28,434 nt of DNA, taken from the NCBI GenBank assembly GCA_035942915.1, contig DASZCR010000038.1, positions 1 through 28,434 on the forward strand. Reading direction: 5' to 3'. A model generated the notes under the pieces. It worked only from the letters and a program-made list of their open reading frames with translations, did not search any database and was not told the origin of the DNA. Below, in pieces: positions 1 through 9,700 of this stretch. A program made the translations under genes and the position numbers. Every line of letters starts with the position of its first letter. Position 1 is the stretch's first letter. This DNA comes from DASZCR01 sp035942915. GTDB taxonomy: Bacteria; Acidobacteriota; Blastocatellia; Pyrinomonadales; Pyrinomonadaceae.

Positions 1-3000
1 ATCATCAATGCAGGCGGCGGGCAGTCGGACAATCCGCCGCTCGGCAAGCCGCACCTGACGGGTGTGACTTACGACTCCGGCAGCAATCAGGTGCAGGTGA
101 AGTGGGAGCAGGTCAATCATGCGAACGCCTACCGCGTTGAACTCCTGCAAGGCTCAAGCGTTGTCGCCACGCAAAACCTCTCGTCCCGCAACCTCGAAGC
201 AAACTTCGACGCGAGCGGCCTCGCCGCAGGCACTTACGACGCGCAGGTGACGGCCGCCGCCGCCAACTATCAATCGAGCACGAGCGACAAGGCGAGCATC
301 GTCAAACTCGACACCGCAGACACCGACGCTTTGACCTACTCCGACAACCATCTCCACGCGCGCTGGCAAGCCGTCGGCGGCGCGAGTGCCGGTTATCAGG
401 TCGAGTTGTACAAAGACGGGCAGCCGAGCGCCACGACCGAGACCACCGCGACCTCCGCCACGTTCGACACGCAGGGCGTCGCCTCCTACACGTTTCGTGT
501 GAGAGCCAAAGGCGACGCCTCTCACATCGCGGGCGATTGGTCTGCACAGTCGAACGCCGTCAGGCAGTTGGCAGAACCTTCCATCAGCGCGCTCTCTTAT
601 GCGAACGGGAAGATACACGTCACGCTTGCCTCAGCCGTCGGCGGCGCGTCCGGCTATAGCCTGCAACTGCTTCAAGGCACGACGCCGACCGGCTCGGTCG
701 TGCGTCTGAACGACGCCAACCAACTGACGGCCGACATCGACGCGACCAATCTGCCCGCCGGAACTTATCGCGTCGAAGCGATGGCGAACGCGCCCGACGA
801 CCGGACGATTCCGAGTGGATGGTCTGTCTCGAATGATGTCATCAGCAAACTCTCCGCGCCGGGCATCGGCAGCCTGAGCTACGCCGACGGCAACGTGACG
901 GTCGGTCTCTCGTCGAGCGTCGGCGGGGCGAGCGGCTACGACGTGCAACTCATCGACAGCGCAGGCCAGCCCGTCGGCACCGTCACGCACCTTGCGCCGG
1001 AAGCGTTAGCGGCTAACGTCTCTCTCGCCGGGCTGCCCGCCGGAATCCTGAGAGCGCGTGTCATCGCCAACGCGCCCGACAACAAGACTATTCCGAGCGA
1101 CCCGGCCATTTCGACCGAGACCGTCGAGCGTCTGGCGAAAGTCGTCATCATGAGCGCCTCGATGACGGACGGCTTTGTGAACGTCAACTGGACGGCAACG
1201 GTCGCGGGCGCGACCGAGTACGTTGCGCAGTTAATCGACGCGAACAACACGCCCGTCGGCTCTCCCGTGCGCGTCGGCGCGGACGCGTTGACGGCCGCCG
1301 TCTCCATCGCGGGCGTTCCGGCAGGGACGTACAGGGCAGGCGTGTTGGCGACTTCGAGCGCGCCGCGCGTGATACCGAGCGAGTGGTCGCTGGCGACGAC
1401 GCCGCTCGTCAACATCTTGCCGACGCCCACCGGCTTGAGTCTCGGTTACGAAGGAGGCTTCCTGAGAGCCGCGTGGCAGCCGATAGAGGGCGCGGGCGCG
1501 GTCTACAGGTATCAGTTCTCCGACTCCAACAACGTCATCATGGGTCAGGCCGACACCAATCTGACCAGCGCGGAAGCGCGGATTGGAGCCGTCACCCTAA
1601 TGAGCGGTCTGCGCTATGTGGTGAAGGTCAGGGCACAGTCGGCCGGGGCGCTGAGCGATTGGACAAGCGCGCAACTGCTGGTTCTTCCGACGCCCATCAT
1701 TCAATCTCTCGAATACACGAGCGACACGACACTGAGCGTCGGCTGGCAGGCCGTAGCAGGCGCAAACGGTTTCGCCGTGCGCCTGCTCGACCAGAGTGGA
1801 AACCCTCTGGCGACGCAGCCCGACATCTCCTTCGGCGTTAACACGGCGACCCTCTCCGGCAACGGCATCGACCCGAACACACCCCTGAAGGTTCAGGTGC
1901 GCATCTTCAGCGCGAGCGCGCAGAGCGATTGGTGCGCGCCCGTGTCGGCGCTCGTCCGGCCGTCCGTGTCGAGCGTGGAGAACACGGAGGCCAACGTCCT
2001 CTCCGTCAGTTGGCAGCCCGTCACAGACGCCTCCGACTACGACGTGCAGATACAGACGACGACGGGCGCGCCGCTCTCGCCCGCTCCGGAGATTAACATC
2101 ACGGGCACGTCGGCGCGCATCACCGGCACGGCCATCAACGCGGCGATGGTTTACAGCGTGCGTGTCCGCGCGCGTTCCTCCGTCGCGGCCAGCGCGTGGT
2201 CGTCGGCCGTCGTCTCGCTGGCGACGCCGAACGCTAAGGAAACGAGCATCGTCAACAACCAGCCGGTCTTCTCGTGGATGCCGGTCGCGGGCAGCACCGG
2301 CTACGAGGTGCAGGTGCTAGACGCGGCGACGAACGCCCCGCTGCAACCGCAGCCCGACTCGACCATCAACGGCACGCAGGCGACCTTCAAGGGGCTTGTC
2401 GCGGGCAGCACTTATAAAGTTCGTGTGCGCGCGTTCAATCAACAGGCGAAGAGCGCATGGAGCGCGTCTCTGACGTTGTCCGTGCCGGTTCCGCCCCCGC
2501 CCTTTGAGTTCAGTTACCTCGACGCCGTTTCGTGGTACGACACGCAGCCGCATCTTCGCGTCTATAACAGGAACGGCTCGATAATTATGGAGCGCGGCTA
2601 CGATGCGGTCTGGTACGTCGGCAGCTTTACGGCCACAGGCACCACAATCGGTTCAACTTCGTGGTTGATAGGCAAGCAGTTCTTTATACGCAACTACGTG
2701 CGCGGCTCGGACGGCAAGATTACCGAGTACTGTTGGGACAAAGACAGATGGTACGTCGGCGCTTTCAGAGCCGACGGAACGGGCGCTGCCCCGGCCTCTT
2801 GGCTGACCGACAAGCAGATACATCTGCGCGTCTACGTCGGCAACTCTGCGGGCAAGATTACCGAGCAGTGTTGGGACAAGGACAGGTGGTACGTCGGCGC
2901 CTTTTCGGCCGACGGCATCGTCGCCGATGCGACGGCGTGGCTCGACAAGAGCGGCCAGCAACACCTGCGCACTTACGTCATCGAGGCGAGCGGGAAGATT

Positions 3001-3333
3001 AAGGAGTATTGCTGGGACAAAGACCGTTGGTACGTCGGCATCTTCAATGCCACAGGCACGAACGTCTCGGTGACTTCATGGGTGGACGCCGCCGGACAGG
3101 TGCACGTGCGCCTCTACGTGCGCGGCTCGGACAGCAAGATAACCGAGTACTGTTGGGACAAGGATAGATGGTACGTCGGCGCTTTCAGAGCCGACGGCAT
3201 CATCGCCTCTGCAACCTCTTGGCTTGCCAACGGGCAACAGCGCATACGCGTCTACGTGCACGGCTCGGACGGCAGAATCAAAGAGTATTGTTGGGACAAA
3301 GACCGTTGGTATGTCGGCGCTTATTCGGGTTAG
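1..3333 (+). CDS. FN3-repeat protein with C-terminal RSL/AAL-type fucose-binding lectin propeller (5' partial)
   Basis: The frame is open to the left edge, so the gene starts outside the window; the GTG at 64 is probably an internal codon. The visible 1110 residues begin with about nine fibronectin-III-like modules of 80-100 aa, each opening with a Tyr/Leu-rich strand and a W-x-x-V core and closing with an R-V-R-A-type strand. Modules 3 and 4 share the phrase VGGASGY. A proline-rich linker (VPVPPPPFEF) precedes a C-terminal domain at about residues 841-1110. That domain has six 43-47 aa repeats of the pattern SWL-(n)-HLRVY-(n)-KITEYCWDKDRWYVGAF, matching the blade of Ralstonia RSL and fungal AAL fucose lectins. 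Each of the six keeps the Arg, Glu and Trp that bind fucose in that family. The probable role is extracellular or surface binding of fucosylated glycans, with FN3 modules as a stalk. Secretion cannot be judged because the N-terminus is missing. The neighbouring kinase gene is convergent. Confidence 0.85.
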   Translation: MINAGGGQSDNPPLGKPHLTGVTYDSGSNQVQVKWEQVNHANAYRVELLQGSSVVATQNLSSRNLEANFDASGLAAGTYDAQVTAAAANYQSSTSDKASIVKLDTADTDALTYSDNHLHARWQAVGGASAGYQVELYKDGQPSATTETTATSATFDTQGVASYTFRVRAKGDASHIAGDWSAQSNAVRQLAEPSISALSYANGKIHVTLASAVGGASGYSLQLLQGTTPTGSVVRLNDANQLTADIDATNLPAGTYRVEAMANAPDDRTIPSGWSVSNDVISKLSAPGIGSLSYADGNVTVGLSSSVGGASGYDVQLIDSAGQPVGTVTHLAPEALAANVSLAGLPAGILRARVIANAPDNKTIPSDPAISTETVERLAKVVIMSASMTDGFVNVNWTATVAGATEYVAQLIDANNTPVGSPVRVGADALTAAVSIAGVPAGTYRAGVLATSSAPRVIPSEWSLATTPLVNILPTPTGLSLGYEGGFLRAAWQPIEGAGAVYRYQFSDSNNVIMGQADTNLTSAEARIGAVTLMSGLRYVVKVRAQSAGALSDWTSAQLLVLPTPIIQSLEYTSDTTLSVGWQAVAGANGFAVRLLDQSGNPLATQPDISFGVNTATLSGNGIDPNTPLKVQVRIFSASAQSDWCAPVSALVRPSVSSVENTEANVLSVSWQPVTDASDYDVQIQTTTGAPLSPAPEINITGTSARITGTAINAAMVYSVRVRARSSVAASAWSSAVVSLATPNAKETSIVNNQPVFSWMPVAGSTGYEVQVLDAATNAPLQPQPDSTINGTQATFKGLVAGSTYKVRVRAFNQQAKSAWSASLTLSVPVPPPPFEFSYLDAVSWYDTQPHLRVYNRNGSIIMERGYDAVWYVGSFTATGTTIGSTSWLIGKQFFIRNYVRGSDGKITEYCWDKDRWYVGAFRADGTGAAPASWLTDKQIHLRVYVGNSAGKITEQCWDKDRWYVGAFSADGIVADATAWLDKSGQQHLRTYVIEASGKIKEYCWDKDRWYVGIFNATGTNVSVTSWVDAAGQVHVRLYVRGSDSKITEYCWDKDRWYVGAFRADGIIASATSWLANGQQRIRVYVHGSDGRIKEYCWDKDRWYVGAYSG
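2530..3330 (+). repeat. Six tandem lectin-blade repeats (129-141 bp each)
   Basis: Blades begin at 2530, 2659, 2797, 2935, 3076 and 3217, each at an SW or AW codon pair, and the last ends just before the stop. The core KITEYCWDKDRWYVGAF is nearly invariant in blades 2-6; blade 1 is the most diverged (MERGYDAVWYVGSF). Blades 2 and 5 are almost identical at DNA level around 2701-2779 and 3121-3199, which makes the segment prone to recombination or assembly collapse. Confidence 0.85.
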
Positions 3334-3377
3334 GAAATAGCGTTGAGACGCGCGCACGGACGGCGCTCGCCGCGTCG

Positions 3378-4295
3378 CTAGAGTTGCCGCTCGTACTCAC
3401 GGCGGAAGGACTCGACATCGACCTGCGGGGTCGCGCCGCACCGGCCGGCGACCCACGCGCCCGTCCAGTTGGCGGCGCGCGAGGCGCGTTCGAGGGGAGC
3501 GCGTCTGAGCAGTTGATGTGTGAGTGCGGCGGCGAAGGCGTCGCCTGCGCCGATGGTGTCTGCGACGCGGACGCGAAAGCCTTCGTGCTCGACCTGTTCG
3601 TCGCGGCTGAAGAGCAGGCTCCCGCGCGCCCCGCGTGTGACGGCGACGACATCGAGAGAGAAGTCTCGCAGCAGTTGGAGCGAGAGCGCAGCTTCGTCCC
3701 CGGCGGCGTCTAAACCGAGCATCGAGGCGACGAGCGGTAGTTCGTCGCTGTTGAGTTTGACGACGCGCGCCAGCGTGAGCGAGTCGGCGAGCATCGAGGC
3801 GTCGAAGAAGGAGTGGCGCAGGTTCACGTCGAAGACGCGCAGGGCGGCGGGGCGCGTCGCGCGCAGGAAACTGCTGATGACGGCGCGTGCTTGCGGGGCG
3901 CGCTGGCCGAGCGTGCCGAAGCAGACGGCGTCGGCGCGTGCGGCCAACTCCTGCCACTCGCGCGTCCATGCGAGATAGTCCCACGCCGAATTTTGATTGA
4001 CCTCGAAGGTGGCTTCGCCGCGCGCGTCCAGACGCACGCGCACCGTTCCGGTCGGGTGCTCCGTGTCGCGCTGAACGTAACGGGTTTCGACGCCCAACGC
4101 ATCGAGACGCATGACGGCCTCGCTCCCCCACGCGTCCGTGCCGACGCGTGTGGCGACGGTCGAGCGGTCGCCGACGAGACGCGAGATGTAGGCGAAGTTC
4201 GTCGGCGCTCCGCCCAACTGCTTGCCTTCGGGCAGCACGTCCCAAATCAACTCGCCGAGACCGACCGTCACAAATTCCTGTTCGTCCATCTTCAT
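3378..4295 (-). CDS. PfkB-family carbohydrate kinase (fructokinase-like)
   Basis: This 305-aa cytoplasmic kinase has the length and motifs of the PfkB/ribokinase family and probably phosphorylates a sugar such as fructose with ATP. The N-terminal GELIWDVLPEG and GGAPTNFAY segments match the family's sugar-binding signature. The C-terminal DTIGAGDAFAAAL carries the anion-hole GAGD with catalytic base D252. The GELIWD...GGAPTNFA wording is closest to fructokinases, but the substrate cannot be fixed from sequence. The start could be the ATG at 4295 or the in-frame ATG at 4289; neither has a strong Shine-Dalgarno. It lies 37 bp downstream of the NHL/M23 gene on the same strand, so the two are probably co-transcribed. 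Its first codon falls at the edge of a 22-bp tandem duplication (4295-4338). Confidence 0.88.
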   Translation of the reverse strand: MKMDEQEFVTVGLGELIWDVLPEGKQLGGAPTNFAYISRLVGDRSTVATRVGTDAWGSEAVMRLDALGVETRYVQRDTEHPTGTVRVRLDARGEATFEVNQNSAWDYLAWTREWQELAARADAVCFGTLGQRAPQARAVISSFLRATRPAALRVFDVNLRHSFFDASMLADSLTLARVVKLNSDELPLVASMLGLDAAGDEAALSLQLLRDFSLDVVAVTRGARGSLLFSRDEQVEHEGFRVRVADTIGAGDAFAAALTHQLLRRAPLERASRAANWTGAWVAGRCGATPQVDVESFRREYERQL

Positions 4296-4338
4296 CTCAG
4301 TTCGTCATCGTCAACCTCTCAGTTCGTCATCATCAACC
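4295..4338. repeat. 22-bp tandem direct repeat (two copies)
   Basis: Copies at 4295-4316 and 4317-4338 differ at one base (tctcagttcgtcatcgtcaa versus tctcagttcgtcatcatcaa, each followed by cc). The second copy contains the stop codon of the upstream minus-strand NHL/M23 gene, and the first base of the first copy belongs to the ATG of the kinase gene, so the repeat makes up the intergenic junction. Confidence 0.8.
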
Positions 4339-6552
4339 GCCTGCCAGCCTGATGTCGAGGTCGCGCCCCGTCTCGGCCGCGTTGCCGAAGTAGTCTGCGG
4401 CGAAGATGCGCAGGATGTAGTCGCCTGCGGGAAGCGTGCTCGTGTCGAGGTGTCCGCGCAGGGCGCGACCGCCGCGCACGGTGTTCGTCACTTCGTAGAG
4501 AAAGCGCGTGGCGGCGCTGCCGTAGACGGTGATGCCGCTGTCGGGCGCGTAGGCCACCTTGACGGCTTCGATGTCGGGCGGCAGACGGTCGAACTCGATG
4601 GTCAGGCGCGGCTCGTCGAAGCCTTGCGCGGGCGTTGCGGCGTCGGCTTGGAGCAGTTGATAGCCGAGCCGGTAGAGGCCGAGCCGACGCGTCGAGCGGT
4701 TGCCGTCGGCGCGGTCGTAGGCTTCGACGACGACTCTCAGACGCGCGCCTTGCGGAACCAGCAGGCGACCCTCGCGCCGCTCTTCTAATTGCTCGCCCGA
4801 CTCGGCGTAGAGGCGGATGCCGTCGGCGACGATGACGGGGGCGACCGTGTCGGAGAGGCGCGCGAAGGGAAGCGCGAGCGGGTTCAGTTCCGCGCCGGGC
4901 GCGCCGAGGTTGAGATGGACGTGGAACATGCGATTGATGGAGCCGAGCGGCGTGCCGACGTGGATGCGCGTCCCGCGTCGCGGGCGCACGCGCACGAGCT
5001 TTCCGTCTGTGTCGAAGACGGCGATGAACGGCGCGCCTTCGAGGAGCGCGTCTTTCACGTCTCGTCCGACGCGCAGGTGGATGTAGGAGAAGAGGCCGAC
5101 GCGCAAACCCTCGTTGAGCGTTGAGAAGCCCCAGTTCGGGAGCGGGCTGGAAATCTTCTCGGCGTAGACGGCGCGGACAATCTGCCCGTCCGTCCCGGCC
5201 ACGTCGAGGCCGCTATGCAGGTGATGACGACTGTCGTCGGAGTCACGCGTGCCGCGCACCTCGCCCATCGTGGCGACCAGTTCGTGCCACCCTTGCTGCG
5301 GGTCAACCGGCCAGGGGAAAGGCGCGGCGCGCAAAGGTTCGAGGTCGAGGCGCGGGAGAACTTCGGACGACTCCTCTTGCGTCGGCGTCGCGTTTGCGGT
5401 CTGCGGCGCGGCGTGCGCCAGACGACGCACGAGGTAGTTGGCGCTGTCGGCGACGTAGAGCGAGCCATCGGGCGCGAGGGCGACGCCTGCGGGTTGATTG
5501 AAGCGCGCCTGCGTCCGGCCGTCGCCATTGCCGAAGCCCGTGCCGATGCCTGCAATGAGGCGCGCCGTGCCGTCGGGCGCGACCTGCCGGACGCGTCCGC
5601 GATTCAGTTCGGTGACGTAGAGAAAGCCGTCGCGCGTGAGGGCCAGCCCTACGGGACGCGAGATTTCGTCGGGCGTCGCGCCGTCGGGCGCGCGGATGAG
5701 AAGGGTCGTCACCTGACCGTCGCGCGCGAGTTTGCGCAGGCGATTGTTGCCCGTGTCGGCGATGTAGAGTTCGCCCGCGTCGGAGACGGCGAGGGCGCAA
5801 GGCGTGTCGAAACGCGCGTCGGTGAGAGCGTCGCCGTCCGTGTCGCCCGCCTCGCCCGTCCCGGCGATTGTCCGCACCTGACCGTCGCGCGTGATGAGAC
5901 GGATGCGGTCGTTGTAGGTGTCTGCAACGTAGACCTGCCCTTCGGCATCGACGGCGACGCCGACCGGCGCATCGAAGCGAGCCTCGGCCGCCGCGCCGTC
6001 CGAGTAGCCCGGCTCGCCCGTTCCGGCAAGCGTCGTGACGACGCCTGCGGGCGAGACCTTGCGGATACGGTGATTGCCCGTGTCGGCGACGTAGAGATTT
6101 CCCGCGCGGTCGAGAGCTAAGGCCGAAGGGGTGTTGAAGGAGGCGGCCGCGCCCGCCCCGTCAGCGTGGCCTTCTGCGCCGCCCGCCAGCGTCGAGACCG
6201 TCCCGTCCGCGCCAATCTTTCTGACGCGATTGCTCTCGCCCGCGTCCGTCACGTAGAGACTGCCGTCGGCGGCGACGGCCAGACCGAAGGGTTCGTGGAA
6301 GCGCGCCGTGCGCGCAGAGGCGGGAGCGGTCGCCGTGTCGAGCACGCCGGGCGAGCCGTCTCCGGCGTGTGTCGAGACGACTGCGTGCCAGCCGGCGGGA
6401 GTGCCGCGCCGTTCCGGCGTGCTGCGCCAGCGCCGGACGAGAGGCAGTGCGACGAAGGCGGCGACCGACAACGAGAGCAGCAGGAGCGCAACGAGCGCAA
6501 GCTTCAGGCGTCTGCGTGGACGAGGGGCGCGCGGATTCTCTGTCAGTTCCAA
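4333..6552 (-). CDS. Membrane-anchored NHL-repeat propeller protein with M23 (LytM)-like metallopeptidase domain
   Basis: A 739-aa protein. An Arg-rich N-terminus is followed by one hydrophobic segment (about residues 16-38), suggesting a signal anchor with the bulk outside the cytoplasm. Residues about 60-380 hold six NHL repeats (LYVADTGNHRIRKV, VYVADTYNDRIRLI, LYIADTGNNRLRKL and similar), enough for a six-bladed propeller. Residues about 410-570 resemble an M23 endopeptidase: HSGLDVAG supplies H446 and D450, and HVHLNLG supplies H544 and H546, the HxxxD and HxH pattern of zinc-binding LytM enzymes that cleave peptidoglycan cross-bridges. The C-terminal 170 aa are beta-rich and not assigned. 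The start is a TTG at 6552 with only a weak purine-rich upstream stretch (AAAGAGAAAC). It is transcribed divergently from the Asp-box gene and lies upstream of the sugar kinase. The propeller call is firm; the peptidase activity is inferred. Confidence 0.8.
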   Translation of the reverse strand: MELTENPRAPRPRRRLKLALVALLLLSLSVAAFVALPLVRRWRSTPERRGTPAGWHAVVSTHAGDGSPGVLDTATAPASARTARFHEPFGLAVAADGSLYVTDAGESNRVRKIGADGTVSTLAGGAEGHADGAGAAASFNTPSALALDRAGNLYVADTGNHRIRKVSPAGVVTTLAGTGEPGYSDGAAAEARFDAPVGVAVDAEGQVYVADTYNDRIRLITRDGQVRTIAGTGEAGDTDGDALTDARFDTPCALAVSDAGELYIADTGNNRLRKLARDGQVTTLLIRAPDGATPDEISRPVGLALTRDGFLYVTELNRGRVRQVAPDGTARLIAGIGTGFGNGDGRTQARFNQPAGVALAPDGSLYVADSANYLVRRLAHAAPQTANATPTQEESSEVLPRLDLEPLRAAPFPWPVDPQQGWHELVATMGEVRGTRDSDDSRHHLHSGLDVAGTDGQIVRAVYAEKISSPLPNWGFSTLNEGLRVGLFSYIHLRVGRDVKDALLEGAPFIAVFDTDGKLVRVRPRRGTRIHVGTPLGSINRMFHVHLNLGAPGAELNPLALPFARLSDTVAPVIVADGIRLYAESGEQLEERREGRLLVPQGARLRVVVEAYDRADGNRSTRRLGLYRLGYQLLQADAATPAQGFDEPRLTIEFDRLPPDIEAVKVAYAPDSGITVYGSAATRFLYEVTNTVRGGRALRGHLDTSTLPAGDYILRIFAADYFGNAAETGRDLDIRLAGG

Positions 6553-6649
6553 AGTTTCTCTTTACCAATCGGAGCAGCGGTTACGCCGAGTGTTTCCGCT
6601 TTCGGCGTCCGGTGTCAACCGGCGAAGCTCGATGCAGGTCGAAACAAAA

Positions 6650-6680
6650 TTGGACGGGGCGCGCAGGGATGGTTTATGCT
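6650..6680 (+). promoter_or_regulatory. Possible sigma70-type promoter for the Asp-box/AlkA/A2M cluster
   Basis: In the 177-bp divergent intergenic region a TTGGAC (6650-6655) is followed after 19 bp by TATGCT (6675-6680). The -10 matches consensus at four of six positions and the spacing is on the long side. A start near 6687 would give a leader of roughly 43 nt before the ATG at 6730. Confidence 0.25.
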
Positions 6681-6729
6681 CTCAGCACAACACGTCTTGA
6701 ATTCTATCCTTCACGGGAGTCTGGAAATC

Positions 6730-9700
6730 ATGTCCGAAAAGAAGTTCCCCCTGACGCGGGCGCTCGTCCTGTGTCTCGCAGCGATGTGCTGCCTGTCGCA
6801 GGCGACCTTGTCCGGCGCGCAGGAGCAGCAGCAGCAGCAGCAGTCGGGCGCACAGCCTTCGGCGCAAGCGTCGCCGACGCCTGCCGCCGCGCCCGAAGAT
6901 GCCTCGACCGAGATGAAGTCTTTCGAGCGGCTCGAATGGCGCAGCATCGGCCCTGCCAACATGGGCGGTCGCGCCACCGATGTCGAAGGCGTGCCCGGTA
7001 ATCCGAACGTCGTCTATCTCGCCACCGCTTCGGGCGGCTTGTGGAAGACGACCAACGGCGGCGTGCGCTGGACGCCGCTCTTCGAGCGACAGGGCACCAT
7101 CTCCATCGGCGACATCGCGCTTGAACCCGACAACCCGAATGTCGTCTGGGTCGGCACGGGCGAGTCGAACGTGCGCAACTCGGTCTCGTTCGGCGACGGC
7201 GTCTATAAATCGACCGACGGCGGGCGCACCTGGCAGCACATGGGACTGCGAGACACCGAGCGCGTCTCGCGCATCCTGATTAACCCGCGCAACCCCGACA
7301 ACGTTTTCGTCGGCGCACTCGGCCACGCCTTCGGAGCTAACGCCGAGCGCGGCGTCTTCGTCACCAACGACGGCGGACGCACGTGGACGAAGACGCTCTT
7401 CATCGACAACGAGCACGGCGTCGCCGACATGGACATCGACCCGACGAATCCGAACATCGTCTACGCCGCGATGTGGAAGTTCAAGCGCACGCCCTGGACG
7501 CACACTTCCGGCAGCGAAAGCGGCGGCATCTTCCGCTCGACCGACGGCGGGCGGACGTGGCGCAAACTTGAGAAGGGTTTGCCGAAATTGGTCGGCCGCA
7601 TCGGCGTCAAGGTCGCGCCGTCGAACCCGTCGGTCGTCTACGCCATCACGGAATCGAAGGACGGAACGATGTGGCGCTCGGACGACGGCGGCGAGTCGTG
7701 GCGCAATATGTCGAAGCAGACCTCCATCGTCTCGCGCGGCTTCTACTACACGGACATGCGCGTTGACCCCGTGAACGAAAACCGCGTCTATGCCATCGCC
7801 TCGACGCTCTTTGTCTCCATCGACGGCGGGCGCACCTTCCGCTCCATCACCGGGCGCACGCACATCGACTACCATGCGCTCTGGATTGACCCGCGCGACC
7901 CGAAGCGGATGTGGCAGGGGCAGGACGGCGGCTTCGCCGTCTCTTACGATGCGGGCGAGTCTTGGGAGTACGTCAACAACATCCCCCTTGGGCAGTTCTA
8001 CCAGATACACGCGGACAACCGTCAGCCCTTCTATCATCTCGTCGGCGGCTTGCAGGACAACGGCACCTGGACAGGCCCTTCGCGCACGCGCGAACCGGCC
8101 GGAATCCTGAACGACGACTGGCGCATGGTCTCCTTCGGCGACGGCTTCTTCGCCTTAAACCACCCGGACGACCCGGACCTCTATCTTACCGAATCGCAGG
8201 GCGGCAACGTCGTCCGCACAGACATGCGGACGCGCGAGCAACAACTCGTCGTGCCTTACATGGGCGACGACGGCGGCCCGGCCGAGACGGCCAAGTATCG
8301 CTTCAACTGGAACTCGCCGCTCGTCCCTTCGCCGCACGACAAGAACACGGCCTATCTCGGCGGCAGCGTCATCTTCCGCACGACCGATTTCGGAAAGACG
8401 TGGACGGCCATCTCGCCCGACCTCACGTCGAACGACAAATCGAAGCAGAAGGAGGCGGGCGGCCCCGTCGCCTTTGAAACGACCGGCGCAGAATTCTACG
8501 CGACCGTCATCAGCATCGCCGAATCGCCGCTGCGCGCGGGCACGATTTGGGCGGGGACGGACGACGGAAACCTTCAGATGACGACCGACGGCGGGAGGAA
8601 CTGGACGAACCTGACGAGAAACGTCGCGGGTCTTCCGGCCAACTCGCCCGTCTCACACGTCGAGCCGTCGCGCGCCGACGCCGACCGCGTCTACGTCTCT
8701 TTCGACCGGCACATGCTCGACGATTTTCGTCCTTACGTCTTCCGCTCGAACGACGGGGGGCGCACCTTCACCAACATCACCGGCAACCTGCCCGCGAAGG
8801 CTTACGTCTGGGTCGTGCGCGAAGACCCGCGCAACCCGCAACTGCTCTACGCGGGAACGGAACTCGGCCTTTACATCTCCTACACGGGCGGCAACACGTG
8901 GACGAGCCTCGGCCTGAAAAACCTGCCGCACGTCGCCGTCCACGACATCCACGTCCACCCGCGCGACAACGACCTGATACTCGCCACGCATGGCCGCTCG
9001 CTCTGGATTCTCGATGACGCGACGCCCATCCAGCAGTTGACGCCCGAAGTCGCGCGCCGCGACGTGCACCTCTTCGACGTGCGACCCGCCCTGCGCTTCA
9101 CCACGCGCTTTACGCGCTACGGCATCGGCGACAAAGTCTTCGCCGGACAGAACCCGCCCTACGGCGCGCTCGTCAGCTACTACCTGCGCGACAAGCCGGA
9201 CGACAAAACGAAAGTCAAACTGCAAATTCTCGACGAGCGCGGCAAGATGGTCGCCGAACTTGAGAACATCGCCAAAGAGCGCGGCATCAACCGCGTCTCG
9301 TGGAACTTGCGCTACGGCGGCCCACAGGTGCGTCGTCCTCCGACGGACGAGGAGACGCAGTTTACGGGCGGCCCGCGCGGCCCGCAGGTGATGCCCGGCA
9401 TCTACACGGCCAAGCTCTTCGTCGGCGACAAGACCTTCGAGCGTAAACTCGAAGTCCGTCTCGACCCGACGATTGCGCCCGTCCCCGCGTCAGACTTGCA
9501 GGCGACGCTCGACATGGCTCTGCGCCTGCGCGACATGCAGTCGGCGACCAACAACGCCCTGCGCACGCTCGACAGTCTCAAGGGGCAAATCGAATTCGTC
9601 GAACGCACCCTCAAAGATAGATTGACGGATGTGCCGAAGGAGTTGAGCGACCGTCTGACGCAGCAGAAGAAGCGCGTCGAGGAATTGCAGGGCAGACTGG

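Noticed and set aside
3347..3376. GACGCG/CGCGTC dyad between the convergent lectin and kinase stops as a bidirectional terminator
   Set aside because: The stem is only six base pairs with an 18-base loop and no T-tract on either strand, easily expected by chance in GC-rich DNA.
6166..6729. 188-codon N-terminal extension of the Asp-box protein frame
   Set aside because: It overlaps the divergent NHL/M23 gene, is Arg-rich and would bury the signal peptide that begins at 6730.
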